From positions 1,302,001 through 1,366,000 of the forward strand of contig JAJFPB010000005.1 of NCBI GenBank assembly GCA_020881915.1: DNA of 64,000 nt, given 5' to 3'. A program made the translations under genes and the position numbers. The stretch's first letter is position 1; each line of letters opens with the position of its first letter. Below the pieces are notes generated by a model. The model was not told the DNA's origin, made no database searches, and saw only the letters and a list, made by a program, of their open reading frames with translations. Shown here one piece after another: positions 9,923-21,709 of this stretch. This DNA comes from Paramyrothecium sp. XJ0827. Lineage: Eukaryota > Ascomycota > Sordariomycetes > Hypocreales > Stachybotryaceae.

Positions 9923-12900
9923 TCATCTTTTGGGCCTCTGCTCGGGAAGGCGCTTGGTCCGTCTCTCTTCCATAAACTCATCCATGTCAACATGAATCCT
10001 CAGCCCTTTCGAGGTCATCATGTTGTACACGGACTTGAGGTCTTCCGAGGCGAGCTCCCTGGCCAAAGTCACATACGCCTCCATCATCACATCCTTGGAC
10101 CAGGGACAATACCGCAGCGCCCTATAGAACAAATCCTTGGTTCCTCGGCGCAGCCTCTCGTGCGAGCAGCAGAAACGGATGTACGCCACCCATAGCCCCG
10201 GGTTAGACCTGCACGCTTCGCTAGACACAGCCCGCTCAAAGGCTGCCTTTGTGCTGTGCGCGTTCCCCCGTGCCAGTTCATGTTTGATGGCCATGATACG
10301 GCTCTTTACATTATCGTGATCGGTGTTGAGTACCTTTTCGGCCAAGATCTTGCGTGTTTCATCAATGATCCGAAGACTCGAGTCTGACCATTCATATAGT
10401 GAGATGAAGACCTTGTTCTTGGGAAATGCATCGAGAAGGAGGGATAGATGCTCTCGTAGGAAGATCCTTCTGTATGGCCTGGAAGAGATCAGCTTCTAAG
10501 ACTCATCGATTACGGGCCATGGTGCAGCCTTACCCCTTGCTGGCGTGCAGGTATAATAGTTTAGCACCAAATTGAAGAGCGCGCTCGTGAGCCCCTGTAT
10601 GCCCGAGGTCTCGTCGCTTAAACTCTTCTGTCATGGAGTGTACTGCTGACATAGCGCTATATATATCGCCCTGCAACATCGATCTGGGCTCCTTGATGCT
10701 GTCGCCGTGTAGATAGGCAAGTAAGACCAAGGATTCCATGTATACGCCCGCGCGACTCGCATCTCCAACAGCGAGTGCCTCGTCTAGTTTCGCAGACAAC
10801 GCTCGATACGTCTTGAGGACTTGCATAGGCGAGACCGGTGAATCCTCCTGTCCCTGCCGTAAGGGCTCTTCAATTGTTGCACAGAGCCTTCTGAGAGCCA
10901 AGTCTATCTTGCCATTGTCAAGCTCGATTAGGCTCCAGCTACTCCCAAGCAGAATTTTGCCTGCTTCTCCTGAAGCCTGCCATGGTACTGTCAGTCATGG
11001 TTCGCAGTCCATATTGCTGAATTAAGAAGATTATTGCTTACCATTGGAAGGCTTGTTGCAGAAGAGAGCACCTTACAAGCGACATCTGGGTTCCCGCCAG
11101 CCGCTTCAGCCAGTGCGTATGCGTTGTAAAGCTCTGCGTTGGTGGGATATTGCTTGAGCACTGCCTTGGCGGATTTCTTCAAGCCACTTGGCTCAAGGCA
11201 AAAGCTCAGCGTCAGGTGGTAGTATCCCAGCTTCTCGAGCCTTGCCCCCAGCACCAGCTGTTTCGTGATATTGGCAACGATCTCTGGGCCGAGCGTATAG
11301 CGATCGGCGTGCTCCTTGAAGATTTGAGGCCAGGCTTTGCTACCGAGCCGCAGGTCGGGTGGTGTGGCTATGGACATTCCTTCACCAGCAAATGGCGGGG
11401 ACCTCACCTCGGCTTCATCGTCCCAACAATTCTGGACATCCTCTGACTCTTCGCCATGAAGCTCTTCTCCGTTTTGTCCGATAAATTGGTCGTAGAAAGC
11501 AGTCTCGGTCCACTTGCTAGATATGAAAGCTGGCGGATACCCCGAAAATAATAGGAAGGCGTCAATGAGCTGCTCGGTGACATTGTCTAAGTGATCCAGG
11601 GGGATTAGGAAGAGCATGGGCTCGATATCGGAAAATATTACGACCCGGAACGGGTCATCATCCGTTCCTTCATCCATTGTCCTGGCAGGCATCCTTGCCT
11701 GTTGTGCACGGCCACGCTCAAGCAATCCCCATCCCTTGTAGACATCCCGTGAGGTAGTGTCGTCACTGATACGATTGTTCACAGGCTCGGGCGGTTCTCC
11801 ACTTCCAGCTGTATCGACATAGTGAGCCCAACCGCGGGCCTCTGCCTCTCCAAGCCTGGGCAGTTCGCTCTCCCAAAACTCTCCAAAGTTTTGCAAAGCC
11901 CATTGCTCGTTCTTTACATTGCTTGGTCGAAAGAGATTCAGGTCCAGGAGGCTCTGCCACGCAGCCACTGCCAACTCCGTGTAGCCCACATCCCTGAGAA
12001 GGCATGTTGTTCTCAGAAAAACATAGATCATCTCTTCAAAACATTCCCGAGGTGATTCGGTCGCGGCCCGCGTCAAGAGGAGCCTAAGTCTGTCCAGCAA
12101 CATGCGCTTGACATTATCGTGGTGGAAGGTCGCAATGCTCGACGTGGCGAAATCCAAATGTGTTTTCCAAAGGTCGAAGCTGGCTTGTTCCTCTGGCTCA
12201 ATGTCGGCCCATCTCTTGGCCGCGATTTTTGTGTTCCAAACTTTGACACCCTCCTTCATCAGCTGGATAAGGAGGCGTTGTCGGTCCTCGGCCGATGATG
12301 CGTGGGAAAGTGCAGACTCGAGCATGGAGAGTTTAATTTCTGCATAACTATGAGTCTCGTTCTCCGTTGGTACGCCATCAAGGCCGTGTCCAGCACGCAG
12401 CAACATATCCTGGTGCTTAACCAGTTCCAACCATGCGTCAACATTATCCGGGTGTTCCTTCACAGCTCGATTGAGTTGTATGGATTTCCACTTCAATGGG
12501 CTACTCTCCTCCAGTGAAACTTCATCATCTGGCGAGGTTTCTTTTTCATGCTCCTCAGGATCCTGGTCAAGTTTGGCTTTCTCATCCCCTCCTATTGAGC
12601 GGTAGGAAGGTCCCTCGTCCTCTGAAGAATCGCTGTCTTGTCCACGTCCAGACTTGCGGCTATCGTCTAAGGCAAGGAAGTCTTCTTGCGAGTCTTCGAC
12701 AGAACGGCTGTCTTTACCGCGTAGAAACACTGGTTGCGCCATCTGACGGGGTCTTCTTGACCGTAGGCCTCCGTGATCTCGGGCTAAAATGGGCCCCTCG
12801 CCAGGCATCCTCAAGCTGAATTGGTCTCTAGGGCCGTCGCGATGGATGACAAGACGGCCGGTGGTGCCCAGGACACGGCCTGAGCCATATCTCCGGTAGT

Positions 12901-13333
12901 ATGTGGGCATCCGATCTGACGTGCCCAATTTTCTGATCAGTGGATCACCTTTGACATCGATCACATACAGATCAGCAACCCCTTGCTTGGCCGGCCGTGG
13001 CCTGCTTACAATGGCGGCATCATCTCGGTCATGATGCCTTCGCCGCTTTCGAGATTCTTCATCACGATGGCGAGAGTCATCATCATTGGGCCTATCATGC
13101 CGATGCCTACTTCTTCCGGCTTCTCGGGTTTGGTCTGCCGCCCGTGGGGGCTCATCAGTGCGGCCTTGTGTAGGGGCCTTGGGCTTGAAAGATGAGAATT
13201 TGGGTGCCTTCACCTCGTGGGAGGCTCTATCGCCATTCTTTGCATCGGGAATGGCGGTCTCAAAGTCGCTGGGTGGCTTGAAGGATGAGAATTTCGGCAC
13301 CGTCAGCTTGTCATCATCGTGTCGAGAAGACAT
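9923..13333 (-). CDS. nrde2: NRDE2 family protein, nuclear RNA surveillance/RNAi cofactor
   Basis: Complement exons 13333-11042, 10976-10534 and 10478-9923 give 1096 aa; introns are GTAAGC..GGCAG and GTAAGG..TCCAG. NRDE2 (S. pombe Nrl1) binds an Mtr4-type helicase and acts in nuclear RNA decay, intron suppression and heterochromatin-linked RNAi. The N-terminus is charged and disordered, with the motif KFSSFKP twice (about residues 14 and 44) and an Arg/His/Asp-rich tract. The conserved block ADLYVIDVKGDPLIRK..RYGSGRVLG lies near 145-185. From about 290 the protein is helical HAT/TPR-like repeat, with NPGLWVAYIRFC and RYCPWSKDV near the C-terminus. Length fits the family. It shares a divergent promoter region with TSC10. 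Confidence 0.93.
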
Positions 13334-13868
13334 GGCAATCGCAATCAGGCATTCTCCCTCGTGGCTCTGCGACCGTGCGATATCTTGGCAGGCATGAAAT
13401 ATCTATGAGGAAGCAGTCAGACATCGACCCTCGCGCATGTCGACGAAGATATGTTGAGAAGTGAGGTCAGCTATGCTCAATGACCATCTCGCGAGTAGCC
13501 TGTTGTAAATACTACGTCAGGTAGGTAGATTCGTAACGTGAGCACCAGTGAGCAAGGACTTGAGAGCGCTATTGCTCGGGTGCTGTGGCTGGTGTGGCTG
13601 AATGCCGAGGGCTGTATCTTAGGGGGTCGTGCTAGTGGCTCCAGGGGGTAAACAACTAAGGTAACCAAAGAACAATCTTCAACGATCTTGATACGCCCTG
13701 AAGCTTTGCCGACAGCGAGATCCTTTCCCTAATCTGTCCAATCACCTCCTTTCGCCAGTGAGCTGCGAAGCCTCTATTCCCTGGTGGTTCTCCCCGTAAA
13801 ACTAAGCTGGCCGAGTCTGGCTGGACGTCTACCACCGTCACCCCCTTGAACAGTTGCTCGCTCTCTCC
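13334..13868. promoter_or_regulatory. Divergent promoter region, NRDE2 / TSC10
   Basis: 535 bp between two start codons pointing apart. Contains GTCAGGTAGGTAG near 13515 and CT-rich sequence (TTGCTCGCTCTCTCC) just before the TSC10 ATG. No coding sequence seen. Confidence 0.5.
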
Positions 13869-15044
13869 ATGGATTGGATCCGCGAGCAGTCCTTCTGGGT
13901 TTTTGTGTTCGGCCTCGCAACCCTATCAATTGCTTTGACCATGGGTCTCTTTGGCAAAAACCACATGCCGGTTGATGGCAAGGTCGGTCGCGTCTCTTCT
14001 TGAAACCCTCCCAAATTTAGAAAACATAACTCACGCTCGGCAGGCTGTCCTCATCACTGGTGCCTCTGAGGGCATGGGCTTGAGTGTCGCCAAGCAGCTC
14101 GCAGCCAAAGGGGCCAACATCATCATCGTGTCGCGTACCGTCTCCAAGCTCAACGCTGCATTGGAGGAGATCAAGGTGCGCCACTCTGCTCGTCTCGCCA
14201 AGCTCGGGCTCGGAACCACGTCCTCTCCAGCTAACACGATGTCTACCTGCAGGCTTCGGCCAAGAACCCGGCTGCCCAGCGCTTCCACTACATCTCAGCG
14301 GACGTCTCGGCTCAGGGCTACGCCGCACCTGTCCTTGCTGAGGCGGTCAAGTGGAACAATGGCAAGCCGTTGGATATTGTGTGGTGCGTTGCCGGCACCA
14401 GCAGACCTGAGCTCTTCCTCGACATGGAAATGTCCTCCCTGCACCACCAAATGAACGTCAACTTCTTCGGCACGGCGGAAATGTGTCACGCGACCCTCAA
14501 GGAGTGGCTTGCCCCCGATGCCCCCGTGGAGGAGCAAGCCAAGCACCTCATCCTCACCAGCAGCGTCGCGTCGTTCTATGCGATTCCCGGCTACGCCTCG
14601 TACGCGCCCTCCAAGTTTGCTCTGCGAGGCCTCGCCGAGGCGGTGTCCCAGGAGGTCCTCCTATACCCTCAGAACGTCAAGGTGCATGTCGTCTTGCCCG
14701 GCACCATCCTCTCCCCGGGCCACGAGCAAGAGCAGCTCACTAAGCCCGAGATTACAAAGATTTTGGAAGCAAGCGACCCTGAGCAGACTCCGGACGTAAT
14801 CGCCGAGAGGTCGATCCGTGGACTTGAGAAAGGTCAATATACTGTCGTGGTCAACTGGTTGGGCGAACTGATGAGATGGCTATCTCTGGGAGGTTCCTTC
14901 AGAAACAATTGGATCATTGATGGTTTCGGAGCAGGCCTGAGTCAAATAATTTTCTTCTTCGTCACCATGGACTTCCTCAGTAAGCTCAAGGATTACAAGA
15001 AGAAGCACGGCCATCCAAGCACCTATAAAAAGAATGTAGCATAA
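13869..15044 (+). CDS. tsc10: 3-ketodihydrosphingosine reductase
   Basis: Exons 13869-13982, 14044-14175 and 14253-15044 give 345 aa. The enzyme reduces 3-ketosphinganine to dihydrosphingosine with NADPH at the ER, the second step of sphingolipid synthesis. Residues about 7-27 form an N-terminal membrane anchor. The Rossmann glycine motif is ITGASEGMG (about 42-50), split from exon 1 at VDGK|AVLITG. Catalytic residues are Ser in LTSSVASF and Tyr/Lys in YAPSK (about 199 and 203). A hydrophobic C-terminal stretch (IIFFFV) precedes a Lys-rich tail. The first donor is a slightly unusual GTCGGT; the second is GTGCGC with a GCTAAC branch site. Its stop codon lies 57 bp from that of the convergent URB2 gene. 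Confidence 0.95.
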
Positions 15045-15101
15045 ATTAATCAAGACTCATATCTGATGCACTGAGGTATATTGATCTTTGATATCTGTCC
15101 A
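15045..15101. other. 57-bp convergent gap between TSC10 and URB2 stop codons
   Basis: The space is too short for two separate 3' UTRs, so the transcripts very likely overlap in antisense. AT-rich (AATTAATCAAG, GGTATATTGATC), which could serve as polyadenylation signal on both strands. Confidence 0.6.
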
Positions 15102-18100
15102 TTAAACACCACTCCATTTGCCAAACTTAGTATATCTTTGGAACATCTCCCTCAGAATTGCCCTGCCGCTGGCATCCATAGCGTCGTTCAAGATCTTCCT
15201 CGCTTCAGGCGGCGTGATATCGAAGATGGAGTTCATGGCCGGCTCAAGCGCCCCCAGGATCTCACTTGATACCGTAGACTCCAGTTGCAGCTTGACATAC
15301 TGCATCAGAATCAGATACATATGGCGACCGGCAGCCCTCTTTGCCACGTCCGTGGCAGAGTCCAGCTGGCTTTGCTGCCTCGTCCGGGAAACAGCTCCAG
15401 CGGTAGGCTCGCACACCAATGTGATGAGGCGGGCGTATGCCTGGGCTATTGGCTGCACCTGCGACAACCTAGTGGAGCTCGCGTCATGCTTGTGCAGGAC
15501 CAGGGTGCCGAGAAGCGCACGCAACGTGCTCAGAAGAAGGTGAAAGTGACCCTCAAGCCTCAGACGGTGCTTCTTGATGATTGTTTCTACCAACTTGCAG
15601 AGAGCGATGAAACAAGCAGGCGGTATACCAGAGGTGTTCGATGAGGTCAGGAGACTGATAGTACTGAGCGTGAGCTCAATGTTCCATTGACTTATGCTTT
15701 GTGGTCGCTTTTCCAGTATTGTTTGCAGGACGCGGCACCGACGGATAAAGACCAGTTGATCCTGAGTCAGTGATAAACCAGACATCAAGTCTGCATGTGC
15801 ATTTGCTAGATCATAGCCACTGGAGTCCGTTTGGGGGTCGGAAGGTTCTAGTTCTGGTCAGTCTTCTTCAACCATGTTCATCGGGCAGCTTCACATACCT
15901 AAGAGTTGGTTTGTGACATGCTGGATAGCCAGCATCTGACCATCCGTGTCACACCCTTGATTCACCTCATCAATGAGTTTCTTCAGATAGAGAAACTTGT
16001 CATTATAGCTCACGCCTCGCACGACCGAGTCAACGTAATCACCCAGAAGTCGAAGACGCAGTTCTGCTGGTAAGTTGAGTAGACTGTCGATGCTTGTTGG
16101 TTGGGAAACCTCAAGTTCGGATGCTAGATGCGTCCTCAAGAAGGTCTGCACTGCCCAGCCTCTAGCGTCACCTGCCTGCATTGCCTCCTTGCTTCGTTTA
16201 TCAAGCTTCCGAATGGTCGACTGCTTATACTTCGAGAGTCCCGTCAAGGTTTTCGAAGTACTCGAAGCGTCCACAATTGCAAACACAGCCAAATCCATGG
16301 TGGTACTCCGACTCTTGAAGACCTTCTTCTCTGACAGGATGTTGCCCACAGTATAGACGATGCAATCTGACAGAGCCTCCTGGGCGCGTTGAAGAACTTC
16401 CCCCAATTGCTCGTGGGTACGGCAGCCTGGGAATTGGCTCATTTCAGCCACGATTCCCTTGAGAAGAGTGATACGAACAGGAGATAAGCTAGACTCGTCA
16501 CCTGCGGCGGCTTGGTTGTGGCAGTCTGAAATGAACTTGGCGCTTTCCGTAAAATATCGCATGCTTCGCTCGTCAACGTGTTCAGCCATCTGTCTTAAAG
16601 ATGCCCGCGCCAGCGATGAAAATCGCTCAATTATCTCAAGGGCAATGCCAGTGCTGGCCGAAGGATCAAATGACAACTCAGACATGCCGTCTGCGATGCG
16701 AATGAGATCTGCAAAGCTCATATCTTCATAGAAGGTCGGTCTTGACATCAGCTTCGTTGCTAGGCTGAAAATCAATTTCCAGGACGTCAATTGCGATTTC
16801 TTAACAGATTTGAGCATCGTCGTGCATCCCTTGTTCAATATCTTCATCGCCCGCTCACGATCCTCGCGATCGAACGTGTCTAATGGTATCCCACCGAGGG
16901 ATTGCATGCACGTCAAGGCCTGTACGTTGGGCCAGCGCTTTTCGGAAATTGTCGCTTCAAAAGAGCTCAGGAGGAAAGCAAGAGCTTTTCGAACAAAATC
17001 GACAGTGTTCAAGCTGACTTCGTTACTGAAGATGGCATCCCATCGCTTTCTCAATGCTGCGGATTCTGTTTCTTTGGTTTTGAGCACTTGCTCCATTGGT
17101 GGAGGGAGCTTGCCCTCGCTCTGCTGGTTGATCAAACGAGTTAAGCGGCTGCAGCCCCAGAGATAATATTCTAGATAATGGGCGAATGCGGTATCCTGGC
17201 GGAAGGGTGTGCGTTCGGTGTAGCAATTTCCGCTGATGGAGACTGCCCTGTCTTTCTTCAAAACATTCGAAGAACCGATCTCTTTTGTTAGTCGTAGCAT
17301 AAAGGCCATTGCTAGGGCAGCTATACTCGTGTGCTCGTCGCCATCAGGAATAACAGAAACCCAGGCCTGGCTACAGCACTTGAAAGCTTCGAAACATTCG
17401 CTGGAATCAAGTGGCGCTTTCTCCAAAGCACTCGAGAGTTGGCCATTGGTTGACTCCCAGATCACGGATCGTTCTTGCGCAGGGGCCCAAGCCATGCTTC
17501 TCGAGATTACCCTCCACCTCAAAGCCGTCAGCTGTGAGGCAGATCCATTCGCTTGCCACACCAAGTCAAACAGACTGCGACCTATGGCATCAACGAAAGC
17601 TTCGGTTTTTATGCCCCTTGCAATGGCATCAGAGAACACGCAAATACTTGACGCATCTGCATCTTGTTGCGATGCCCACTGCACCACCTCGACAAGTTGT
17701 TTCGGCAGTAGTTCCTTTTCGATCAAACTTTCGATGGGTCCATCTTGCGATTCCATTTGGGCTACTGCTAGCCAAGGATTTGAGTTATCGGCCACTTGCT
17801 TGTTGACTCTGCACATTTGGGAGAACCACAGTTTGAGGAAGCCTGAGAAATCTCGTCCCATGCGGTGGCCATGCATGATGGCACCGATGACCTCGGATAT
17901 TGACTTGGCATTATCTTCGGAAATGCTGCTGCCAATGCTCTTCTCACAGACATCTTCCAACAGGTTCCCTGACTCCTCGGAGGAATGGAAGACGTCCGGG
18001 TCACATTTTGAAAGACTCGCAAGCAGGGACCAATCTGTAGGATTGCTTGATAGGGCATAATCTCGAGCGACCCGACGAAGATCGTCGGTGCCAACAGTTA

Positions 18101-19326
18101 TGGATTGCTGGACTGCCTGCTCAAGAATAGCTTTCGCAAGTTGGTTGCGGTCGGGACGTTGTCGCAGCACGTTTTCAATTGCTCTAAAAACCCGCTTCAT
18201 CCACTCAACATTGTTTTTGCGTAGTCCTTGGCGAGAGACGGCCTTGAACTCTCCGATAGCAAGAAAGTACATCGATGGGGCTGAATAGTCTGCTTGCGCT
18301 TTGGCGACCTCCAATGCCGCGACAAGGACGGAATCATCTTGGTGGTTCACAAAAGCAGATCGCGCCGGTGATATGAGGTTTTTGCAGATGAACTGTTGGA
18401 TACCATGGCTCCAACGACTCCTCAAAGCTTCTTCCAAACCATCAATACGATGAGGCGAAAAGTTTTCGAGTCTCGCGAGTAAAGTAGCAGATGGAGCGAA
18501 AAGATGCGTGGCGGCAACTAAAGCATCGTCGGTCGCTTGCAGATGAAAATTCCATACGGTCGAGAGAGTCTCGATCCAGTCAGCGCGTCCTTCGATATCC
18601 TCTATTCCATCACACTTGAGCAGCTCGTTGCAGAGAACTAAGAGAGGGCGAGCCAGTGCGACCGCTTCTGATGCCGAAGTACAGAAAAGAGACTTGATGT
18701 GCTCAGACCCAATCTTGTCGCTGGACGAATTATCGACAGTTGGGTCGAGACGTTGCAGTAAGTGTTTCAGAGAAGCGAAGATAGCCTGTCCTGTAGCGAT
18801 GCATCCCTCGCGGGTCTGGAGACTGCTCAGGTCATATGCTTGATCGTCAGACCTTTTTCTTTTCGTCGAAGCAGATAAGGTCGATTCCTCGCCGGGTTTG
18901 GATGCTTCCTTCACAGTCTGCTGAAGGATAACGATGAAACGCCGATCGGCAAGTGACTTGGCTAGCGAGAAAAGAGGAATCCGGCGGAAAACACATCCCA
19001 GAATAGCCCAAGTGAGAGGGTATCTGCGCAAAAGCTCGGAGCCTTCAGACGAGCCATTCATGGATTTCAGGAGCCATCTTAGGCAACTTTCTTCGACTGC
19101 GTGAAACGAAGTCTCTGTAGATGCTGCCAAGCTCTTCCATACAAGGTGCAGGTTTTCTCCCTGGGCCCCGGGTCCCTTCTGGTCCAGGCTCCTCACGATC
19201 TTGATAAGGTCCATCATGTCCTGAATTGTCTAAGTCAGTAAGGCGAACTTTAGTGCGAAGTTTGACAAAACATACCACCTTTTGATCCTTGCTTTTAATG
19301 GAATCATCAGTCATAGAGTCGTCCAT
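15102..19326 (-). CDS. urb2: Nucleolar pre-ribosomal assembly protein Urb2/Npa2
   Basis: Complement exons 19326-19276, 19229-15899 and 15847-15102 give 1375 aa. Urb2 joins early pre-60S particles with Npa1, Dbp6 and Rsa3 and is needed for 27S pre-rRNA processing. The long all-helical protein has the conserved N-terminal MDLIKIVRSLDQ and C-terminal Urb2/Npa2 domain (LVFIRRCRVLQTILEKRP; ILREMFQRYTKFGKWSGV at the very end). The 51-nt first exon (MDDSMTDDSIKSKDQKV) was found by joining GTATGT to ..GACTTAG; it restores TIQDMMDLIK in frame. The last intron is GTATGTG..AACTAG. Yeast Urb2 is somewhat shorter (about 1170 aa). Confidence 0.9.
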
Positions 19327-19674
19327 CAAAAATGCATCTCATTCGGGACTCATGCGTGAAGAGGTGAACTACTCAGTGAGGGTGCACTTGTAAGATCTGT
19401 TTGGCGTAAAAGTCCCAAAATTTCCAGTACTTGGAAAATTCTGCCACCCCACTAACCCGTAAAAGTCTCGCGGTACTTCACCGCCTTCGGGTTGCAGGAG
19501 CAGTCTACCGAATGATTCTCGTCAAGCTCGACATCATTGCATCCAAGGCGAAGCTCGTCATAGCTCCAGATCCGGTCCTGAGCACGCAAATCCGAATCAT
19601 CAGTGAGCCAATGCGAGCCCGAAGCAGCTGAAGGTATAATTGAGACTAACAAGGAGACGATTAGCACCTTCACA
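19327..19674. promoter_or_regulatory. Divergent promoter region, URB2 / MIC10
   Basis: 348 bp between start codons. Both core promoters must fit here. Nothing else seen. Confidence 0.55.
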
Positions 19675-20005
19675 ATGGCCGACACCACCATCCGTCCCGC
19701 GCCCAGCGCCATTTCCCGACCCGTGAGCGAAGCGCTTCTCAACGAGAAGGTAATGAAGATGCTACAAGCGAGCGCCTTGCGAAATTCGGGCTAATGAGCG
19801 TGAATAGTGGGATCGCTGCCTTTCCAACCTCCTAGTCAAGTCCACCCTGGGTCTCGGTTTCGGCGTCGTCTTCTCGGTTCTTCTGTTCAAGCGCAGGGCT
19901 TGGCCTGCATTCGTTGGTGTTGGATTTGGTGCCGGCCGCGCTTACGAGGAGTGCAACTTCAGCCTGAAGCAGGCCGCAAGGGACTTGAAGAAGCAGGCTG
20001 CCTAA
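19675..20005 (+). CDS. mic10: MICOS complex subunit Mic10
   Basis: Exons 19675-19749 and 19808-20005 give 90 aa. Mic10 oligomerises in the mitochondrial inner membrane and bends it at crista junctions. The N-terminus is short and hydrophilic; [11 protein letters not shown] begins the conserved part. Two membrane segments follow, carrying the glycine motifs GLGFG (first) and GVGFGAG (second), joined by a positive loop FKRRAW, which fits the hairpin topology. The C-terminus is [15 protein letters not shown]. The 58-nt intron (GTAATG..GGCTAATG..AATAG) falls between NEK and WDR. The ATG at 19675 is preferred over an earlier in-frame one (19603) because all Mic10 proteins begin close to this point. 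Confidence 0.95.
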
Positions 20006-21709
20006 GTTTGAGGGTGAGGAGCCTGGTCACGCATTTTCGATGTACAAACCCAAACGCGCGAGCAAGACGAATGACGAGGCACATCCACGAGGCATGTGCA
20101 GCAGGCTATGCTTAAGCGGCTTGCAGGATACAATAGATTTCCTTATGTACAACAACATCAATCTGTCTGCTAGCTCCATGGTCTCGATTGAACGTGACTC
20201 GGTTAATCTACGAGAGACAGGCGCGGCATTTGCGAGGCACTGGCTTTCCATCTTAGAGCTTTCCCAGCCAACTCGGTGGTGACGCTTCTTCCTCCGGCAG
20301 CTACAGCATCCAATTCCGCGTCAACACAGTGGACATGGCACAGTCGCTCACGAGAGCATACGAAAGGACCTATGCGTACACACGTGATTGATCATGTTGA
20401 ACTGCCCCGGCACGGAATCATGAACCTCGCTCAATTGAATTCCCTTTCCCCTGTTCTGAGAGCTTGCACGCATGTGACTCGGTACACAGATCAGAATTCT
20501 CGGCTGGCGGACACGAGTGAGCGTCAAACGAGCTGTCCAAGACCGCTGAGGGAACGGTCTCGAGTATCTAGAGTCTCGTTCGCCAGCAAGATCCGCAAGA
20601 GCTAGGCATGAAAATCCGCGCGTCGTAATGGACAAACCGTATCTATCTGCGCAACTTCTGACACGCAATGTCTTCGTCCAGGCTAATTGCAATTATCACC
20701 CGGCAACAACAGCAGAACTCGTGCCACAAGTCGTCAGATCAGCCTCAGGAGCCAAGATCTAGGAAACCCTTTGTGCGAATGGGCCCGTATTACAACGACT
20801 ATTACTACTATTATAATTGATATGTGGGAAACCACACCTGGTCGGTGAGACAAGCAGTAACCATCTCGCCGGGTGTTTATGGCAGGGCAAATCCGTTCGT
20901 CTAGCACGCAAATATGACCGACAACAAGTTGGCGATTCGTTATCGGTTGATTTAATCGTGCCTTTTTAAAAAGTGTATGAAGAGAAAAGGGGAAAAAGGA
21001 GGGAAAACCGGGTCGAAAATTAGAAGCATGTATAAGATGAGCCGTTGGTTTGATCACGTGATGCGAGGGGCTGGGCGTACTTAATCTTGAATTTTTTCTT
21101 TCCTTGATACAGTCCACTTGCATCACCCTTCAACTACCTTACCACTCACTGCCACCTATTTGTGACTTCCAAGCACCACTTCCCAGGCAGGTTCTAGTAG
21201 CTTCACAGCTCACTGAAAACCGGTTCTTCCCTTGTCTCGCTTGAGCGGCGCCTCACGGTTGCTACTCGCGTGCGTATCATTCTGCGCAACGAACAAGGTG
21301 GCCTGGCTACGAGGGATGTTCTTTTCATGTTGCTACGATACACTCGAGCAATTGAAATTGACTTTTCGTGGTCTTTCTAGATCCTGTACTTTTGTTTTTT
21401 CTGTTTTTTATTTCGTAGACAAACCCACAAATTGCCTACACCTCGCGACTTCAATGCGCAAGCGTGTCAACTTTACTTATTCGTTCGTATGTGGGAGAAC
21501 AAGCCAACGGTCTAGACAACCAGTCCGCTCCACCCTGATGCCATAGAACCTGTGTGGCATCAGGACTAGAATCGGACAGACATATTTTATATTTCGCTGC
21601 ATGTTTCTGATCTATATGTAACATCCGTGGCATCGTAACACTGGCCTGGCCCACCCATGCATGGTGTCGATAACCGCATTTGACAAACCTTGCTTCAATA
21701 TCCTGAGGC
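20006..21709. other. Convergent intergenic region, MIC10 to Zn2Cys6 gene
   Basis: 1.7 kb between the 3' ends of two convergent genes. Several short frames are present but none shows family motifs or splice support. It includes an AT-rich patch near 20790-20830 and 20940-20970. No RNA gene recognised. Confidence 0.5.

Noticed and set aside
19603..19674. Upstream in-frame ATG extending MIC10 by 24 residues
   Set aside because: Mic10 proteins start near MADTTIRP; the extension would lie in the short divergent promoter.
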